From: an uncultured Planktomarina sp.
GTDB taxonomy: Bacteria > Pseudomonadota > Alphaproteobacteria > Rhodobacterales > Rhodobacteraceae
DNA length: 64,000 nt
Assembly (NCBI GenBank): GCA_905182425.1
Contig: CAJJBP010000001.1
Span: 62,001 to 126,000 of the forward strand
Direction: 5' to 3'
Position 1 is the first letter of the stretch, and each line of letters starts with the position of its first letter. The notes beneath the pieces are model-generated. The model saw nothing but the letters and a program-made list of their open reading frames with translations, was not told the DNA's origin and did no database searches. This document shows positions 10,030 to 19,466 of the stretch, piece by piece. Position numbers and translations under genes: made by a program.

Positions 10030-10337
10030 GATTTAACCAACTTCAGTTACAAATATTTAATTTTTCTGCAAATCAGCTACTTGGTCCCTGGCCTATTGTT
10101 GGAATGGTCCCCCACGTCGGGTTAGATGCCTTTCCAAGGGCTTTGGCCCAACTGCAATCATCGCAATAACAATATCTTAGCAATGCATAAGCTCAATGCA
10201 AGTGCTTTAGCTGTTTCAGTTTTACTTTGAATACTAAACACTATTGCTTCCCTTCATATCAAACTTTTGCTTAAATTAGCTAATAATAAATCTATCGCTC
10301 AAAATCTGTTTTTTGGTTAACACGGTGAAGGAATTTT
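10030..10337. other. Intergenic, no gene recognised
   Basis: 308 bases between two divergent genes. The right half is AT-rich and presumably carries promoters for both. I see no RNA gene, repeat or conserved reading frame. Near 10270-10300 TAAATT and TAATAATAAA elements could act as -10 regions for the hydrolase, but no convincing -35 partner stands out. Confidence 0.3.
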
Positions 10338-11186
10338 GTGATGTTTGTTGATGTCGGATCGGCTCGCCTATTTTTTGACGTGGTTGGTGAAAGTCTAAAT
10401 GCTACCACCCCTGATATGGTAGAGCGCCCAACGTTGATCTTGTTGCATGGCGGTCCTGGTTATGACCATTCAACTTTGCGCCCATATTTTGACCGCTACA
10501 GCGATACACATCAGTTGATCTATCTGGACCATCGCGGCTGCGGACGCTCGACAGGTGAGCAGGAAACTTGGTATCTTGATCAATGGGCCGACGACCTTGC
10601 AGTATTTTGTAGCACTTTAGGCATCGATTCACCAGTGGTCTTCGGGCAATCTTTCGGGGGAATGGTGGCGATGCATTATGCAGCGCGTCATCCTGCTGGG
10701 GTATCAAAATTGATCCTGTCCTCGACGGCTGCACAGTTTCGTCTAGACGAGAACATGAAAATGATGCGCAAACTTGGTGGGGAACACGCTGCAGAAGTAG
10801 CACGTCAGTTCTTTTCCAACCCATCCCAAACTGCTTACGACGCTTATGCCAAGGTCTGCCTGCCACTCTACAGCAACCCGAGTGCGCCAGCGGCCAGTAC
10901 TTTCCGTGATCGCGCCATCCAGCGTCCTGAAGTGGCTCTTCATTTCTTTTCTGATGAAATGGCTCGAATGGACATGCGCGCCGAGATTGCGGCAATCACA
11001 TGTCCAACGCTCGTTATCGGGGGCACCATCGATCCCGTCACACCACCTGTGTGTTCCCAAGCCATTGCTGGCGCTATCGGTGGTAATGCGCGCCTCGAGA
11101 TGTTTGAGGGTTGTGGGCATGGGCCGCATCGAGACGACCCAGAAGGTGCCGAAAAGGTCATGCGCAGTTTTCTCGCTACACCTTGA
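10338..11186 (+). CDS. Alpha/beta hydrolase (proline iminopeptidase-like)
   Basis: This 282-residue alpha/beta hydrolase has HGGPG (37-41, oxyanion hole motif typical of prolyl aminopeptidase relatives), DHRGCGRS, and the nucleophile elbow GQSFGG with S105. The acid is probably the Asp in GGTIDPVTP and the base the His in GHGPHRDDPEG. GAAGGA precedes the ATG. The substrate could be a small peptide, ester or lactone. It and the following broken ABC exporter are richer in G+C than their neighbours, which suggests joint acquisition. There is no signal peptide, so a cytoplasmic location is expected. Confidence 0.82.
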   Translation: MMFVDVGSARLFFDVVGESLNATTPDMVERPTLILLHGGPGYDHSTLRPYFDRYSDTHQLIYLDHRGCGRSTGEQETWYLDQWADDLAVFCSTLGIDSPVVFGQSFGGMVAMHYAARHPAGVSKLILSSTAAQFRLDENMKMMRKLGGEHAAEVARQFFSNPSQTAYDAYAKVCLPLYSNPSAPAASTFRDRAIQRPEVALHFFSDEMARMDMRAEIAAITCPTLVIGGTIDPVTPPVCSQAIAGAIGGNARLEMFEGCGHGPHRDDPEGAEKVMRSFLATP

Positions 11187-11559
11187 ACTCGGGTTTAATT
11201 AACCCCAAAAACTGACACATTATTTAAGCATTAGAGCAATTTAAAAATATGGCTCTATGGCGTTAGTAAGCAGGTGGACAAAATTCGCCTATTTCACTCT
11301 TGGATGGGGCAGACCAGTGTCCTAGTTATAATCAGTAATAAAAAATCAGTATAAGACTCTGTGTTATGATCAAACATACAAAACCGTGATTGCGATCGCA
11401 CACTGGATTTCTATCTATTTCTTGACTGGATTGGATAGTTTTCCCTGGAAAAGGTCTGTTGTGGAAAGCGGTAGATATACCAACCTGATGAAAAAATGGT
11501 TTATACGCTGGGTTTTGAGATCAACATTTTAGGGGCTCTATAGATATTGAGGCAAACGC
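11187..11559. other. Intergenic before the ABC exporter remnant
   Basis: 373 bases. It starts with a short dyad GGGTTTAATTAACCC that might help end the hydrolase transcript, although no T run follows. Farther down, TTGACT (about 11422) is followed by TTTTCC-like sequence, a poor promoter candidate. GAGG lies 6 bases before the ABC start codon. Nothing else is recognised. Confidence 0.3.
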
Positions 11560-13397
11560 ATGACACCGTCTAATTGGATTGACCATATGGCGCCCGCAGA
11601 TGGGCCACCACCCACCACTTTAAGGGGCTTTCTTCACTGGTCCCTGGCTGGTAGCTTTCAGATTTTGGCGCTTTCGGGTGTAACCTCCATTCTGACTGGG
11701 GTGCTAGAAGTCTTTGCAGTGCTATTGCTGGGTATGTTGGTAGACTCTGCGCTGGCTTCGTCACCCCAAAACCCACTGGGTGGTCAGGTTTGGTTGTTTG
11801 CCGCCGGCGTGGTATTTTTTCTAATGCTTCGGCCGGTCATTTTTGGCGTCTTTAGTTTTATGCAGACCAATGTAGTGGCCCCTAATGTGTTCAATTTAGT
11901 GCTTTCGCGTTTGCATCGCTGGACGTTAGGGCAATCAGTCCAGTTTTTTGATAATGATTTTGCGGGTCGAATTGCGCAAAAAGAAATGCAAACGGCACGT
12001 GCAGTGACCGATGTGGTTGTCGAGATTCTGCATACGGTTCTGTTCGCACTGGCCTCGGTGATTGGTGCCGCAGTTGATGCTGACCTCGGTGGATGTGTCG
12101 TTGGCGGTTGGGCTATGCCTTTGGTTGTTGGCTTATTTGAGGTTTGATACGGTATTTTATGCCACTAATCCGCAAGCGGTCTGAGGTCCGGGCTAGCGCG
12201 CGGGCGACGGTCACCGGTCAGATTGTTGATACAGTCACTAATATTAAAACGGTAAAACTATTTGCACATGACGATCATGAAGATCGGGCCGCCCTTGAGG
12301 CGATGAGTGGATTTCGCGACCGGTCTCTTGATTATGGAGCGGTGGCATCGTGGTTCCGGTTTTGCCTCAACGGACTAGGGGGTGTCCTGCCGGTGATGAT
12401 GGTTGGGGGCAGCCTGTGGTTCTGGAGCACGGGTAGCATTAGCGCCGGTGATATTGCAGTGGCGGGGGCGATTTCTTTGCGCCTGTCGCAGATGACTGGT
12501 TGGGTTAGCTATACGCTGATGACGATCTATGCCAATCTAGGCGAGATTGAGGATGGGATCAGGACCTTGTCATCTCCTCATGAATTTGAGTGATGCGCCA
12601 GATGCACAGCATCTGAAAGTGCCATCAGGCAAGATAGATTTTGATCAAATCAGCTTTGCGTACGGACGTGATGTGGGCGGGGTTGATGATATTTCGCTGT
12701 TGATTGCTGCGGGTGAAAAAGTTGGTGTCGTAGGGGCCTCAGGTGCAGGCAAATCAACCTTAGTTTCAATTTTGCTTCGGCTTTACGACACCGAAAAAGG
12801 TTCCGTTCGGATTGACGGTCAAGATTTACGCAATGTGACCCAAGAAAGTTTGCGCCATCACATTGGTATGGTAACGCAAGAAACTGCTCTATTTAATCGC
12901 TCAGCACGCGATAACATCCTGTATGGCCGTGCCACTGCGAGCGCGGCGGAGCTTGTTGATGCGGCCAAACAAGCTGAGGCGCATGACTTCATCTTGCAAC
13001 TGCAAGATCATCAAGGCCGCCAGGGGTATGAAGCACATTTGGGTGAGCAGGGGTGTTAAACTGTCTGGGGGTCAACGCCAAAGAATAGCGTTGGCGCGGG
13101 CAATTTTGAAAGATGCTCCTATTTTAGTACTAGACGAGGCAACCAGCGCGCTGGACAGCGAAGTAGAGTCGGCGATTCAAAGCGCTCTTGAGCGGATAAT
13201 GCGAGGGAAAACTGTTCTCGCAATTGCCCACCGGCTATCGACCCTTAGCAAAATGGACCGCATCATTGTTATGGAGCAGGGCAACATTGTAGAAAGTGGC
13301 TACCCATCAGGCGCTATTAGATCAGGACGGTTTGTACTGCCGGTATTGGAAACGCCAGTCGGGTGGCTTCATTGAAACCCAGCAGGCTGCAGAATGA
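11560..13397 (+). pseudogene. ABC exporter (permease-ATPase fusion, MsbA-like), broken by five +1 frameshifts
   Basis: Read across frames, this is a full-length type I ABC exporter half-transporter. About 330 residues of membrane domain (FLHWSLAGSFQ..., LIRYFMPLIRKRSEVRAS) precede an ATPase with Walker A GASGAGKST, Q-loop VTQETALF, signature LSGGQRQR, Walker B ILVLDEAT and H-loop AHRLST. The frame changes near 12073-12075, 12143-12145, 12585-12587, 13050-13054 and 13301-13305. Each change is repaired by removing one base. With five bases removed the frame runs from ATG 11560 (GAGG upstream) to TGA 13395-13397, giving about 610 residues, a normal length. As given it cannot make a whole protein. 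Either it is a recent pseudogene or the assembly is wrong here. Confidence 0.85.
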
Positions 13398-13580
13398 GGT
13401 TACACTACGTGGCAAACTTGGGCCCAAGTTTTATTAAGCTGGGTGGCCCTGCGATTAAACCTAATTAGTATTAACTCTGGTTCATCAAATGTTATTTAGT
13501 AAATTAAATCCGCGGTTCGGGGCGCTTGAAGCAGGGTATCGTTGGTGGCTACCACTCATTCCTACGCGTGCTTCTGGGCT

Positions 13581-14237
13581 TTAAATTAAAGTCCAGCTAT
13601 AGATTGCAGTCACTGCAAATGTGTATACCATCAAAAGGACGACATTGATCGGTTTCCCAGAAAGCTTTGGAGTTTTTATTTGGGAGACATTCAGAATAGC
13701 TAAGCATAGGCCACTTAAAGCGAGAATAATTGCAAAGACAGGACGCTCAAAGTAATCAGCAAACATAAAAATAAAGATAAGTAAGATGCTATTGTTATCA
13801 ATAGCTAACCCAGTGTATTTAGCGTCATCAGATAGTCCAAATGTACTGAAATAACTGAGACGGATCGCACCAAACATCAGCATTATTAGTGCAATTGGTA
13901 AGAACGCTGGATTGAATTCGGCATAACTAAGGATCAAGATTGCAGGTGTTACTCCATAACTAACAATATCAATCAGTAAATCCAGCTGCCCACCAAACCT
14001 TTGATCAGCTCCTGTGCGACCCTTCATTCTCCGCGCAACAAGCCCGTCGGCCCAGTCAAAAGCAACCGCCCAGATCATACCAATCATTGCGGCAGCATAG
14101 ACGCCCGTTATTAAAAAGTAGATTGCAAGCAGTGTGCATCCCAACCCTGCCATCGAGCAAATATTGGGTATATCCCTCATATACGATAATATTGGCCTTG
14201 TCGGCACTTCTTCAGTGGTAGCGTTTTTGATTGTCAT
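13581..14237 (-). CDS. CDP-alcohol phosphatidyltransferase family membrane enzyme
   Basis: This 218-residue multi-pass protein has the family motif D61-W-A-D64-G...A-R...G...D86...D90 (DWADGLVARR, FGGQLDLLID), which binds metal and the CDP-linked substrate. It resembles bacterial phosphatidylserine/phosphatidylcholine synthase relatives, but the head group cannot be told. AAAGGAAAG precedes the ATG. It is divergent from a HxGH cytidylyltransferase 240 bp away, which could make the CDP-alcohol it consumes. It is not the usual pgsA or pssA context. It acts in the inner membrane. Confidence 0.85.
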   Translation of the reverse strand: MTIKNATTEEVPTRPILSYMRDIPNICSMAGLGCTLLAIYFLITGVYAAAMIGMIWAVAFDWADGLVARRMKGRTGADQRFGGQLDLLIDIVSYGVTPAILILSYAEFNPAFLPIALIMLMFGAIRLSYFSTFGLSDDAKYTGLAIDNNSILLIFIFMFADYFERPVFAIILALSGLCLAILNVSQIKTPKLSGKPINVVLLMVYTFAVTAIYSWTLI

Positions 14238-14345
14238 GTTCTTTCCTTTGGGTTAAGTTAACTGGTCCCTAGTAAATGTTTGACAGGCAATATCCGTCCC
14301 CGTTTCTATGTGCATTCGAAAAGCATATTTTCCAAAATAATAATC

Positions 14346-14373
14346 TACGTCAGGCTTTTAGAAGTCCGACGTA
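14346..14373. repeat. Inverted repeat in the divergent promoter region
   Basis: TACGTC-A-GG and CC-GACGTA pair around an ~11-base loop, with one bulged A. It lies between the divergent CDP-alcohol transferase and cytidylyltransferase genes, about 110 bp from each start. It could be an operator co-controlling both, or a leader hairpin of one. No regulator gene is adjacent. Confidence 0.4.
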
Positions 14374-14477
14374 AAATTCTTTTAATTGTTTGAAAATAAT
14401 AAATAAATAATATTCTAAGGTGCATAAGTCGCCCTGGGTATCACACTTTCACGTGTAGGTAAAAGGATAAAGAAAAA

Positions 14478-14903
14478 ATGATCGTTTATACTGTTGGCAC
14501 TTTTGATTTGCTGCATGTTGGTCATCTTGCATTACTGAACCATTGTAAGTCCCTCGGGGATATACTCGCGGTTGGCGTGGCTTCTGATGCGGTAGTGAAC
14601 CTTTACAAACGCAATATTCCTGTCGTGCCGTTAGAACAACGCGTTGAAATGCTCGAAGCCCTAAGCTGCGTGGATATTGTGCGCCCATATCATTCACTTG
14701 AGTACGTATCAGGCTGCGAAGCCGTTAAGGCTGATATTTTTGTGATTGGAGAAGATTGGGGAAACAATGCGCATAACCTTGATGTGGATGCCTACCTTAA
14801 AAAAACGGGTAAAGAGATCGCGCAGGTTCGCTACAACCCACGAACGTCATCTACCAAGATAAAACAAATAGTTTGGGCGCAGTTCCAAGCGCACAAACAT
14901 TAA
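14478..14903 (+). CDS. Cytidylyltransferase-like nucleotidyltransferase (TagD/glycerol-3-phosphate cytidylyltransferase type)
   Basis: This 141-residue single-domain enzyme begins MIVYTVGTFDLLHVGHLALL, with the nucleotide-binding H13-x-G-H16 motif. It ends with NPRTSSTKIKQ, the counterpart of the RT-x-GISTT signature. Enzymes of this size activate alcohol phosphates such as glycerol-3-phosphate with CTP to CDP-alcohols. AAGGATAAAG precedes the ATG. The divergent CDP-alcohol phosphatidyltransferase suggests that the two together attach an alcohol head group to a lipid. The exact alcohol is unknown. Confidence 0.82.
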   Translation: MIVYTVGTFDLLHVGHLALLNHCKSLGDILAVGVASDAVVNLYKRNIPVVPLEQRVEMLEALSCVDIVRPYHSLEYVSGCEAVKADIFVIGEDWGNNAHNLDVDAYLKKTGKEIAQVRYNPRTSSTKIKQIVWAQFQAHKH

Positions 14904-14994
14904 ACCATGTGATTAAGCCTAGGTCTTTTTATCTGCTTTCACAAAGTCTCTGGAAGCACTAAGATTTACTATCTTCTCTATTCAGGAACAAACC

Positions 14995-15543
14995 ATGGCG
15001 CAAAAAGCCACTATTTATAAGGTTGAACTTTCGGTTTCTGATATGGATCGTAATTATTATGAGACCCATAATCTGACAGTTGCTAAACATCCATCGGAGA
15101 CTGATGAACGATTAATGGTGCGTATTCTCGCTTTTGCCCTGAACGCCCAAGAGCATTTGGAGTTCTCTAGAGGCATTTCAACAGATGACGAGCCCGACAT
15201 TTGGCAGAAAAGTCTTAGTGGCGAACTTGAGTTATGGGTAGCGCTGGGGCTTCCAAGCGAAAAAATTGTTCGCAAGTCCTGTGGCAAAGCCGTGAAAGTA
15301 ATAATCTATTGTTACGGCGGCCGGCCAGCTGAGAGTTGGTGGGAGAAAATCAAAAACAGCACCACTAGGTTTCAAAACCTTCAGGTTGTAAATTTCTCAG
15401 AGGAAGACACCCACACTTTGGGAGAACAGGTAAATCGATCTATGAAGATGCAAGTTAATATTCAGGACGGCGATGTAATGGTCAGCGTTGACGACAGCAT
15501 CACTTATGTTACCCCAGTCAAATGGAAAAATGCTAATCGTTAA
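14995..15543 (+). CDS. yaeQ: YaeQ family protein
   Basis: This 182-residue protein matches YaeQ along its length: KATIYKVELSVSDMDRNYYETHNLTVAKHPSETDERLMVRILAFAL, SGELELWVALGLPSEKIVRKSCGKA, and YCYGGRPAESWWEKIKN. YaeQ has a PD-(D/E)XK nuclease-like fold, and its cellular role is not settled. There is a poor ribosome site before the ATG at 14995. A long inverted repeat follows its stop. Confidence 0.9.
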   Translation: MAQKATIYKVELSVSDMDRNYYETHNLTVAKHPSETDERLMVRILAFALNAQEHLEFSRGISTDDEPDIWQKSLSGELELWVALGLPSEKIVRKSCGKAVKVIIYCYGGRPAESWWEKIKNSTTRFQNLQVVNFSEEDTHTLGEQVNRSMKMQVNIQDGDVMVSVDDSITYVTPVKWKNANR

Positions 15544-15544
15544 T

Positions 15545-15582
15545 CTTATACAAACTCACTCTGAGATATTGTATTGTATAAG
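15545..15582. repeat. Perfect 9-bp inverted repeat after yaeQ
   Basis: CTTATACAA at 15545-15553 is matched by TTGTATAAG at 15574-15582 across a 20-base loop. No T run follows directly, so it is a weak terminator. The arms are AT-rich and could equally be a protein-binding dyad upstream of the cytochrome genes. Confidence 0.4.
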
Positions 15583-15709
15583 CCTTAAGAAAACTTGTTT
15601 CATGGCTCTCGCTTTGTAATAATTTTAGAGCACCGCAAATTTTGTTTGAGCTGCAAATTGCAATTAAGTGCGTAGAGTACTACTTCTATCTAAACGATCG
15701 GAATTTTAA

Positions 15710-16159
15710 ATGTTAGAGAAGATCAATTTAAAACGATTTGTCCTTACTTTCGCACTATTAGCGTTAAGTGCTACAATTCTATTGGCGCATAGTGGAACTA
15801 AAGATCCACTCGTCATTAAGCGCATGGAATTAATGACGTCGATGGCGGAAAATACAAAAGTTCTTGGTCAAATGATGAAAAAGAAAATTGCATTCGATTC
15901 TGAACTCGCAACGAGGGCGCTTCGGGAGATCGCAAAGTTGTCAAAGGCTACGCCGGCTGCTTTTAAAGTGGCAGCTTCCGATCCTAAATCGGAGGCTAAA
16001 TCAATTATTTGGGATGAATTTGACTATTTTACAGATTTAGCTGTCCAGCTTGGCGACAGTGCCACCAGTACTACGATTAAGAGTTATGAAGAGTTAAGGC
16101 CAGCTCTTATGAAAGTCGCTGCCGGTTGCAAGGCGTGCCACAGCAAATATCGTGAGTAG
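15710..16159 (+). CDS. Cytochrome c'/c556-type monoheme cytochrome
   Basis: This 149-residue exported protein has an N-terminal signal segment (FVLTFALLALSATILLA) and a single heme motif at the very C-terminus, CKACH (140-144), followed by SKYRE. That layout, with about 100 residues predicted helical in between, is the cytochrome c-prime family (four-helix bundle). Members bind NO or carry electrons in the periplasm. The diheme cytochrome starts only 4 bases after its stop, so the two are probably translated as partners. Confidence 0.88.
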   Translation: MLEKINLKRFVLTFALLALSATILLAHSGTKDPLVIKRMELMTSMAENTKVLGQMMKKKIAFDSELATRALREIAKLSKATPAAFKVAASDPKSEAKSIIWDEFDYFTDLAVQLGDSATSTTIKSYEELRPALMKVAAGCKACHSKYRE

Positions 16160-16163
16160 TTAA

Positions 16164-17042
16164 TTGCGTTTAAAGGCTATTCTGACATTTGGCGCAATTG
16201 GGCTTTTAGTTGGTGCTGCGCTAATCTTATACATAAACATAACAGCATCTAAATCGTTCAGCGTTGATGGGCTTGTCTTAAATGAGGCAGATCCAATTAA
16301 TGGCTCGTATGTCTATTTGGCAGCGGGGTGCAACAGTTGCCATATCTCAGAGGAAGACCCAAAAAAAGGTTATCTTGCTGGAGGCCAAAAATTTGAAACC
16401 AATTTTGGGACATTTGTTGCACCAAACATATCAAACAGTAATTTATATGGTATCGGAAATTGGGATTTTAAAGATTTCTATGGCGCTGTAAAGCTTGGCC
16501 AAAATCCTGAGGGAAACCATTATTTCCCTGCGTTTCCCTTTACAAGCTATTCAAGGATGACTGATCAAGATATTGCTGACCTTTGGGGTTTTTGGCAAAC
16601 ATTACCTAGCGTTGACCTACCAAGCGGCAAACATGAGGTCAGTTTTCCATTTAATATAAGACGTAACTTGGGTATTTGGAAAACTTTATACCTGCAAGAT
16701 AGCTTCATGGATGAAAAAAACGATCGTGCCACCTATCTGGTCGAAGCTTTGGGTCATTGCGCAGAATGCCATACACCTCGTGATGCTATAGGTGGGCTGA
16801 AATCATCACAATGGATGCACGGAGCTAAGAACCCGAGCGGAAAGGGAACGGTACCAAGTATCCACCCAAAAGATCTAGGGTGGAGCAGGGAAGAAATTGT
16901 TGAATATCTTTCCTCTGGATTTACTCCAAACTTTGACGTTGTTGGAGGCGCAATGGCATCAGTGATTGAAAATACTTCAAAGTTAGAATTATCCGATAGG
17001 ATCTTAATTTCCGACTACCTATTAAGGCTGGGAGATAAATAG
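16164..17042 (+). CDS. Diheme c-type cytochrome, membrane anchored
   Basis: This 292-residue protein has one N-terminal hydrophobic segment (about 6-27) that may anchor it, then two class I heme sites, C56NSCH60 and C199AECH203. The spacing resembles the cytochrome subunits of periplasmic alcohol/sugar dehydrogenases and thiosulphate enzymes. The start is TTG at 16164 with GAG nearby. No in-frame ATG fits the signal segment. It follows the c' gene by 4 bases. The electron donor is unknown because no dehydrogenase gene is adjacent. Confidence 0.85.
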   Translation: MRLKAILTFGAIGLLVGAALILYINITASKSFSVDGLVLNEADPINGSYVYLAAGCNSCHISEEDPKKGYLAGGQKFETNFGTFVAPNISNSNLYGIGNWDFKDFYGAVKLGQNPEGNHYFPAFPFTSYSRMTDQDIADLWGFWQTLPSVDLPSGKHEVSFPFNIRRNLGIWKTLYLQDSFMDEKNDRATYLVEALGHCAECHTPRDAIGGLKSSQWMHGAKNPSGKGTVPSIHPKDLGWSREEIVEYLSSGFTPNFDVVGGAMASVIENTSKLELSDRILISDYLLRLGDK

Positions 17043-17168
17043 AATTAGATTTTTAGTTTTTATTTTCCTATTTGTTGTAGGCGGAGATCCTACTGCCCTA
17101 AAAGTAGGCCGGGGATAAAATTACCTGCAGTAGAAAGCCACGCCACTACTCCAGTTCAGTTTAGTCAA

Positions 17169-17924
17169 CTACCCTATCATTTTAACCATCGCACTTTTGG
17201 TTTCATCCGTGAACCACGGCACTGGTTTAGACGCTGCACTTTTTGCAATCTCGGCCCTTAATGCTTCAATAGTATGCTGACGGTTTTGAAATTTAACAGT
17301 TGCATATGCTTTTGGAGGTATTTGGGCATAGTCTTGCGCAACCTGTAATGCCTGACCCAGTATATCGCCATCTTGGACCAACTCATCCACTATTCCTGCT
17401 TGTATCGCGGCATCTACTCGGATTGCTGAACCATTTTGTAAAATGCGGCGGCGGTCGTTGGGTGATAACATCGAGCGGATAATTTCCATCAAACCAGCGG
17501 GCATTCCAACCCCTACTCGAACTTCTGCCAAGCCAAACGTCGCTCGTGGTCCTGCAATGCGGTAATCAGAACATACAACTGGAAAAAAACCTCCTGCAAT
17601 TGCAGCACCTTCAACCGCCACAATAAGTGGCTTTGGAAAGGCGAATATCTCTAAGAACGTTTCATGAAACCCGTCAACAATATCCTTTTGAGCTGCGACA
17701 TCATAGTGCTGGGCTTCTTTGAGATTAAGGCCTGCGGAAAATACTTTAAGATTGCTTGCCAGAACAACTGCCTTTGTCGCATCGTCGGTAGCTAGCTTTA
17801 CAAACAAGGCTTTTAATTCACCCAGAGAATTTGGGTTAAACGCATTTACCGGAGCATTCTGCATTGTGACAAGCATAACACCATCGCTCTGTAATTCTAA
17901 TTTAAGCCAGTCTTGATCACTCAT
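17169..17924 (-). CDS. Enoyl-CoA hydratase/isomerase family protein
   Basis: A 251-residue crotonase-fold protein. The oxyanion-hole regions are SAGLNLKEAQ and EGAAIAGGFFPVVCSDYRIA. The usual first catalytic Glu (GG-x-x-E) is replaced in GGFFPV, whereas GLAEVRVGVGMPAG keeps the second-glutamate region. That suggests isomerase or another crotonase-fold activity rather than classical hydration. I start at the ATG at 17924, with GGAAAG upstream, rather than a TTG 18 bases earlier. It stands alone between unlinked genes. Confidence 0.8.
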   Translation of the reverse strand: MSDQDWLKLELQSDGVMLVTMQNAPVNAFNPNSLGELKALFVKLATDDATKAVVLASNLKVFSAGLNLKEAQHYDVAAQKDIVDGFHETFLEIFAFPKPLIVAVEGAAIAGGFFPVVCSDYRIAGPRATFGLAEVRVGVGMPAGLMEIIRSMLSPNDRRRILQNGSAIRVDAAIQAGIVDELVQDGDILGQALQVAQDYAQIPPKAYATVKFQNRQHTIEALRAEIAKSAASKPVPWFTDETKSAMVKMIG

Positions 17925-18210
17925 TTTAAAACTTTCCACCAATACTTTTATCTTTTTTGCATAACCACTTTAACTGCTTATCGACAGATTACAAAACGCG
18001 ACGTTGCATCACAAAATGCGAATTAGGAGTATATAAGATTAAACAACTGAAGACGTGTAGGACAGTTTTTTGATGCTGCTAAATCTTAATTGCTAGAGCT
18101 ATGCTAAAGTTTAATCGGACCCCAGCCCAGAGACCTAAAGCCAAGTAGATCATTTCAGATATTATTTAGCCACTTTTTGCCAATGAATATTGAACGGCAG
18201 TATCCTTCGG

Positions 18211-19140
18211 TCACACAATTTCCGTTAGGGAGGTGTTTGGTGGCGGTTTACGACGTTTCCCGGACAGAGCATTTCCTAATATAGCTGCTAGCAAAACTAC
18301 ACCTCCAAATAATGTATTAACGCTTGCTGTCTCATCAAGGAAAAGCCAGACCCAAAGGGGGCCAAGTAAAACTTCCGCTAAGGATAGCAATACCAGCTCA
18401 GCGGCAGGTAAACTACGTGAGCCCAGTGTATAAAGGATTAGACCTGCCCCTATTTGAAAGATCCCCATGCCCGTTGCAACGCTACCGTCATATGCACTCA
18501 AAACGAGAGGTAGGCCCATAAAATAGCATATTAGAAATGTGAGAACAAAGGCAAATAGACCGGAAAGAAAAACGGATGGCAGCATTTCTTTAGTCCGCCC
18601 CCAACGCAACGCAACGGTAAAGACAGCAAAGCCTAGTGCTGAACCCAGTGCAGCCAAGCTGCCTTTTAGGGCAATGCCATCAGATTTGTCAGCAACCATG
18701 ATAGCAATACCACAGAGCGCAATCCCAATTGCTATCCACGTCGCCACACGCACAGGTTCGCGCAGAACCAGCCACCCCAAAACTGCAGCCATGAATGGGG
18801 CCGTAGCAAACAACAGCAGCGCATTTGCGACAGAGGTATTCTGAATCGCGTAGATGCCACCTGAATAGGCAGCCACCAGCGCAAGACCAGCAATGACCGT
18901 AGAAAATCCGGTACGGCGTATTTGCGTAAAAGGGCTTTCACCAGAGCGAAGGCGAATAACAACATAAAGAAAGAGTGACATACTGATCGAACGATAGAGC
19001 AGTATCTGCCATACGACGGCGTCTTCGATAAGGCGAATACCAAGACCGACCGTTGACCAAAGTACACCGGCCGCAAAAACGAACAGCACACCATATTTTG
19101 AAACACCCACTGAATGTGAAAGAGGAGAAACAACTGTCAT
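18211..19140 (-). CDS. EamA/DMT-family permease
   Basis: This ~309-residue membrane protein has about ten hydrophobic helices in two EamA repeats (first around GVLFVFAAGVLWSTVGLG, second from GSLAALGSALGFAVFTVALRWG). The family exports small metabolites such as amino acids or nucleosides, and the substrate is not predictable. I start at ATG 19138-19140; the in-frame TTG further upstream adds a basic stretch. The C-terminus is basic (SGKRRKPPP), facing the cytoplasm. It is one of three EamA genes in this window. Confidence 0.85.
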   Translation of the reverse strand: MTVVSPLSHSVGVSKYGVLFVFAAGVLWSTVGLGIRLIEDAVVWQILLYRSISMSLFLYVVIRLRSGESPFTQIRRTGFSTVIAGLALVAAYSGGIYAIQNTSVANALLLFATAPFMAAVLGWLVLREPVRVATWIAIGIALCGIAIMVADKSDGIALKGSLAALGSALGFAVFTVALRWGRTKEMLPSVFLSGLFAFVLTFLICYFMGLPLVLSAYDGSVATGMGIFQIGAGLILYTLGSRSLPAAELVLLSLAEVLLGPLWVWLFLDETASVNTLFGGVVLLAAILGNALSGKRRKPPPNTSLTEIV

Positions 19141-19466
19141 GGAGCACTTTCTAGGTAATCTTACTTGGGACAATAACCCCCAAAAGGGGTCTACTATTAG
19201 CCGTCTGCGACATTTGTGCGTAAGACTAAAAAATTACCACAACACCGTTGCATCTTAGAAAAAGAAGCAGGATGCCGCCCTTCACAATTATCTAATCTCA
19301 TACCTCAGCCCCCAACAAATAGATTTGGCCTTCTGATTAAAACAAGCGGTTCATACTAAATATCACAGTAGAAAATAGCTAAAGATTTCATTGGCTATTT
19401 AGGCCACCTGTCAAAAAACAATTGTATTTCGCTTAAAGCCTCTCCCATATATCTGCCAAACACGTT
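19141..19466. other. Intergenic, nothing recognised
   Basis: 326 AT-rich bases between a divergent permease and the dapE operon. It presumably holds both promoters. No RNA gene, repeat or reading frame of note was found. Confidence 0.3.

Noticed and set aside
11560..13397. Programmed frameshifting in the ABC exporter
   Set aside because: Five sites would be needed, with no slippery heptamer plus downstream structure seen at them. Decay or assembly error is simpler.
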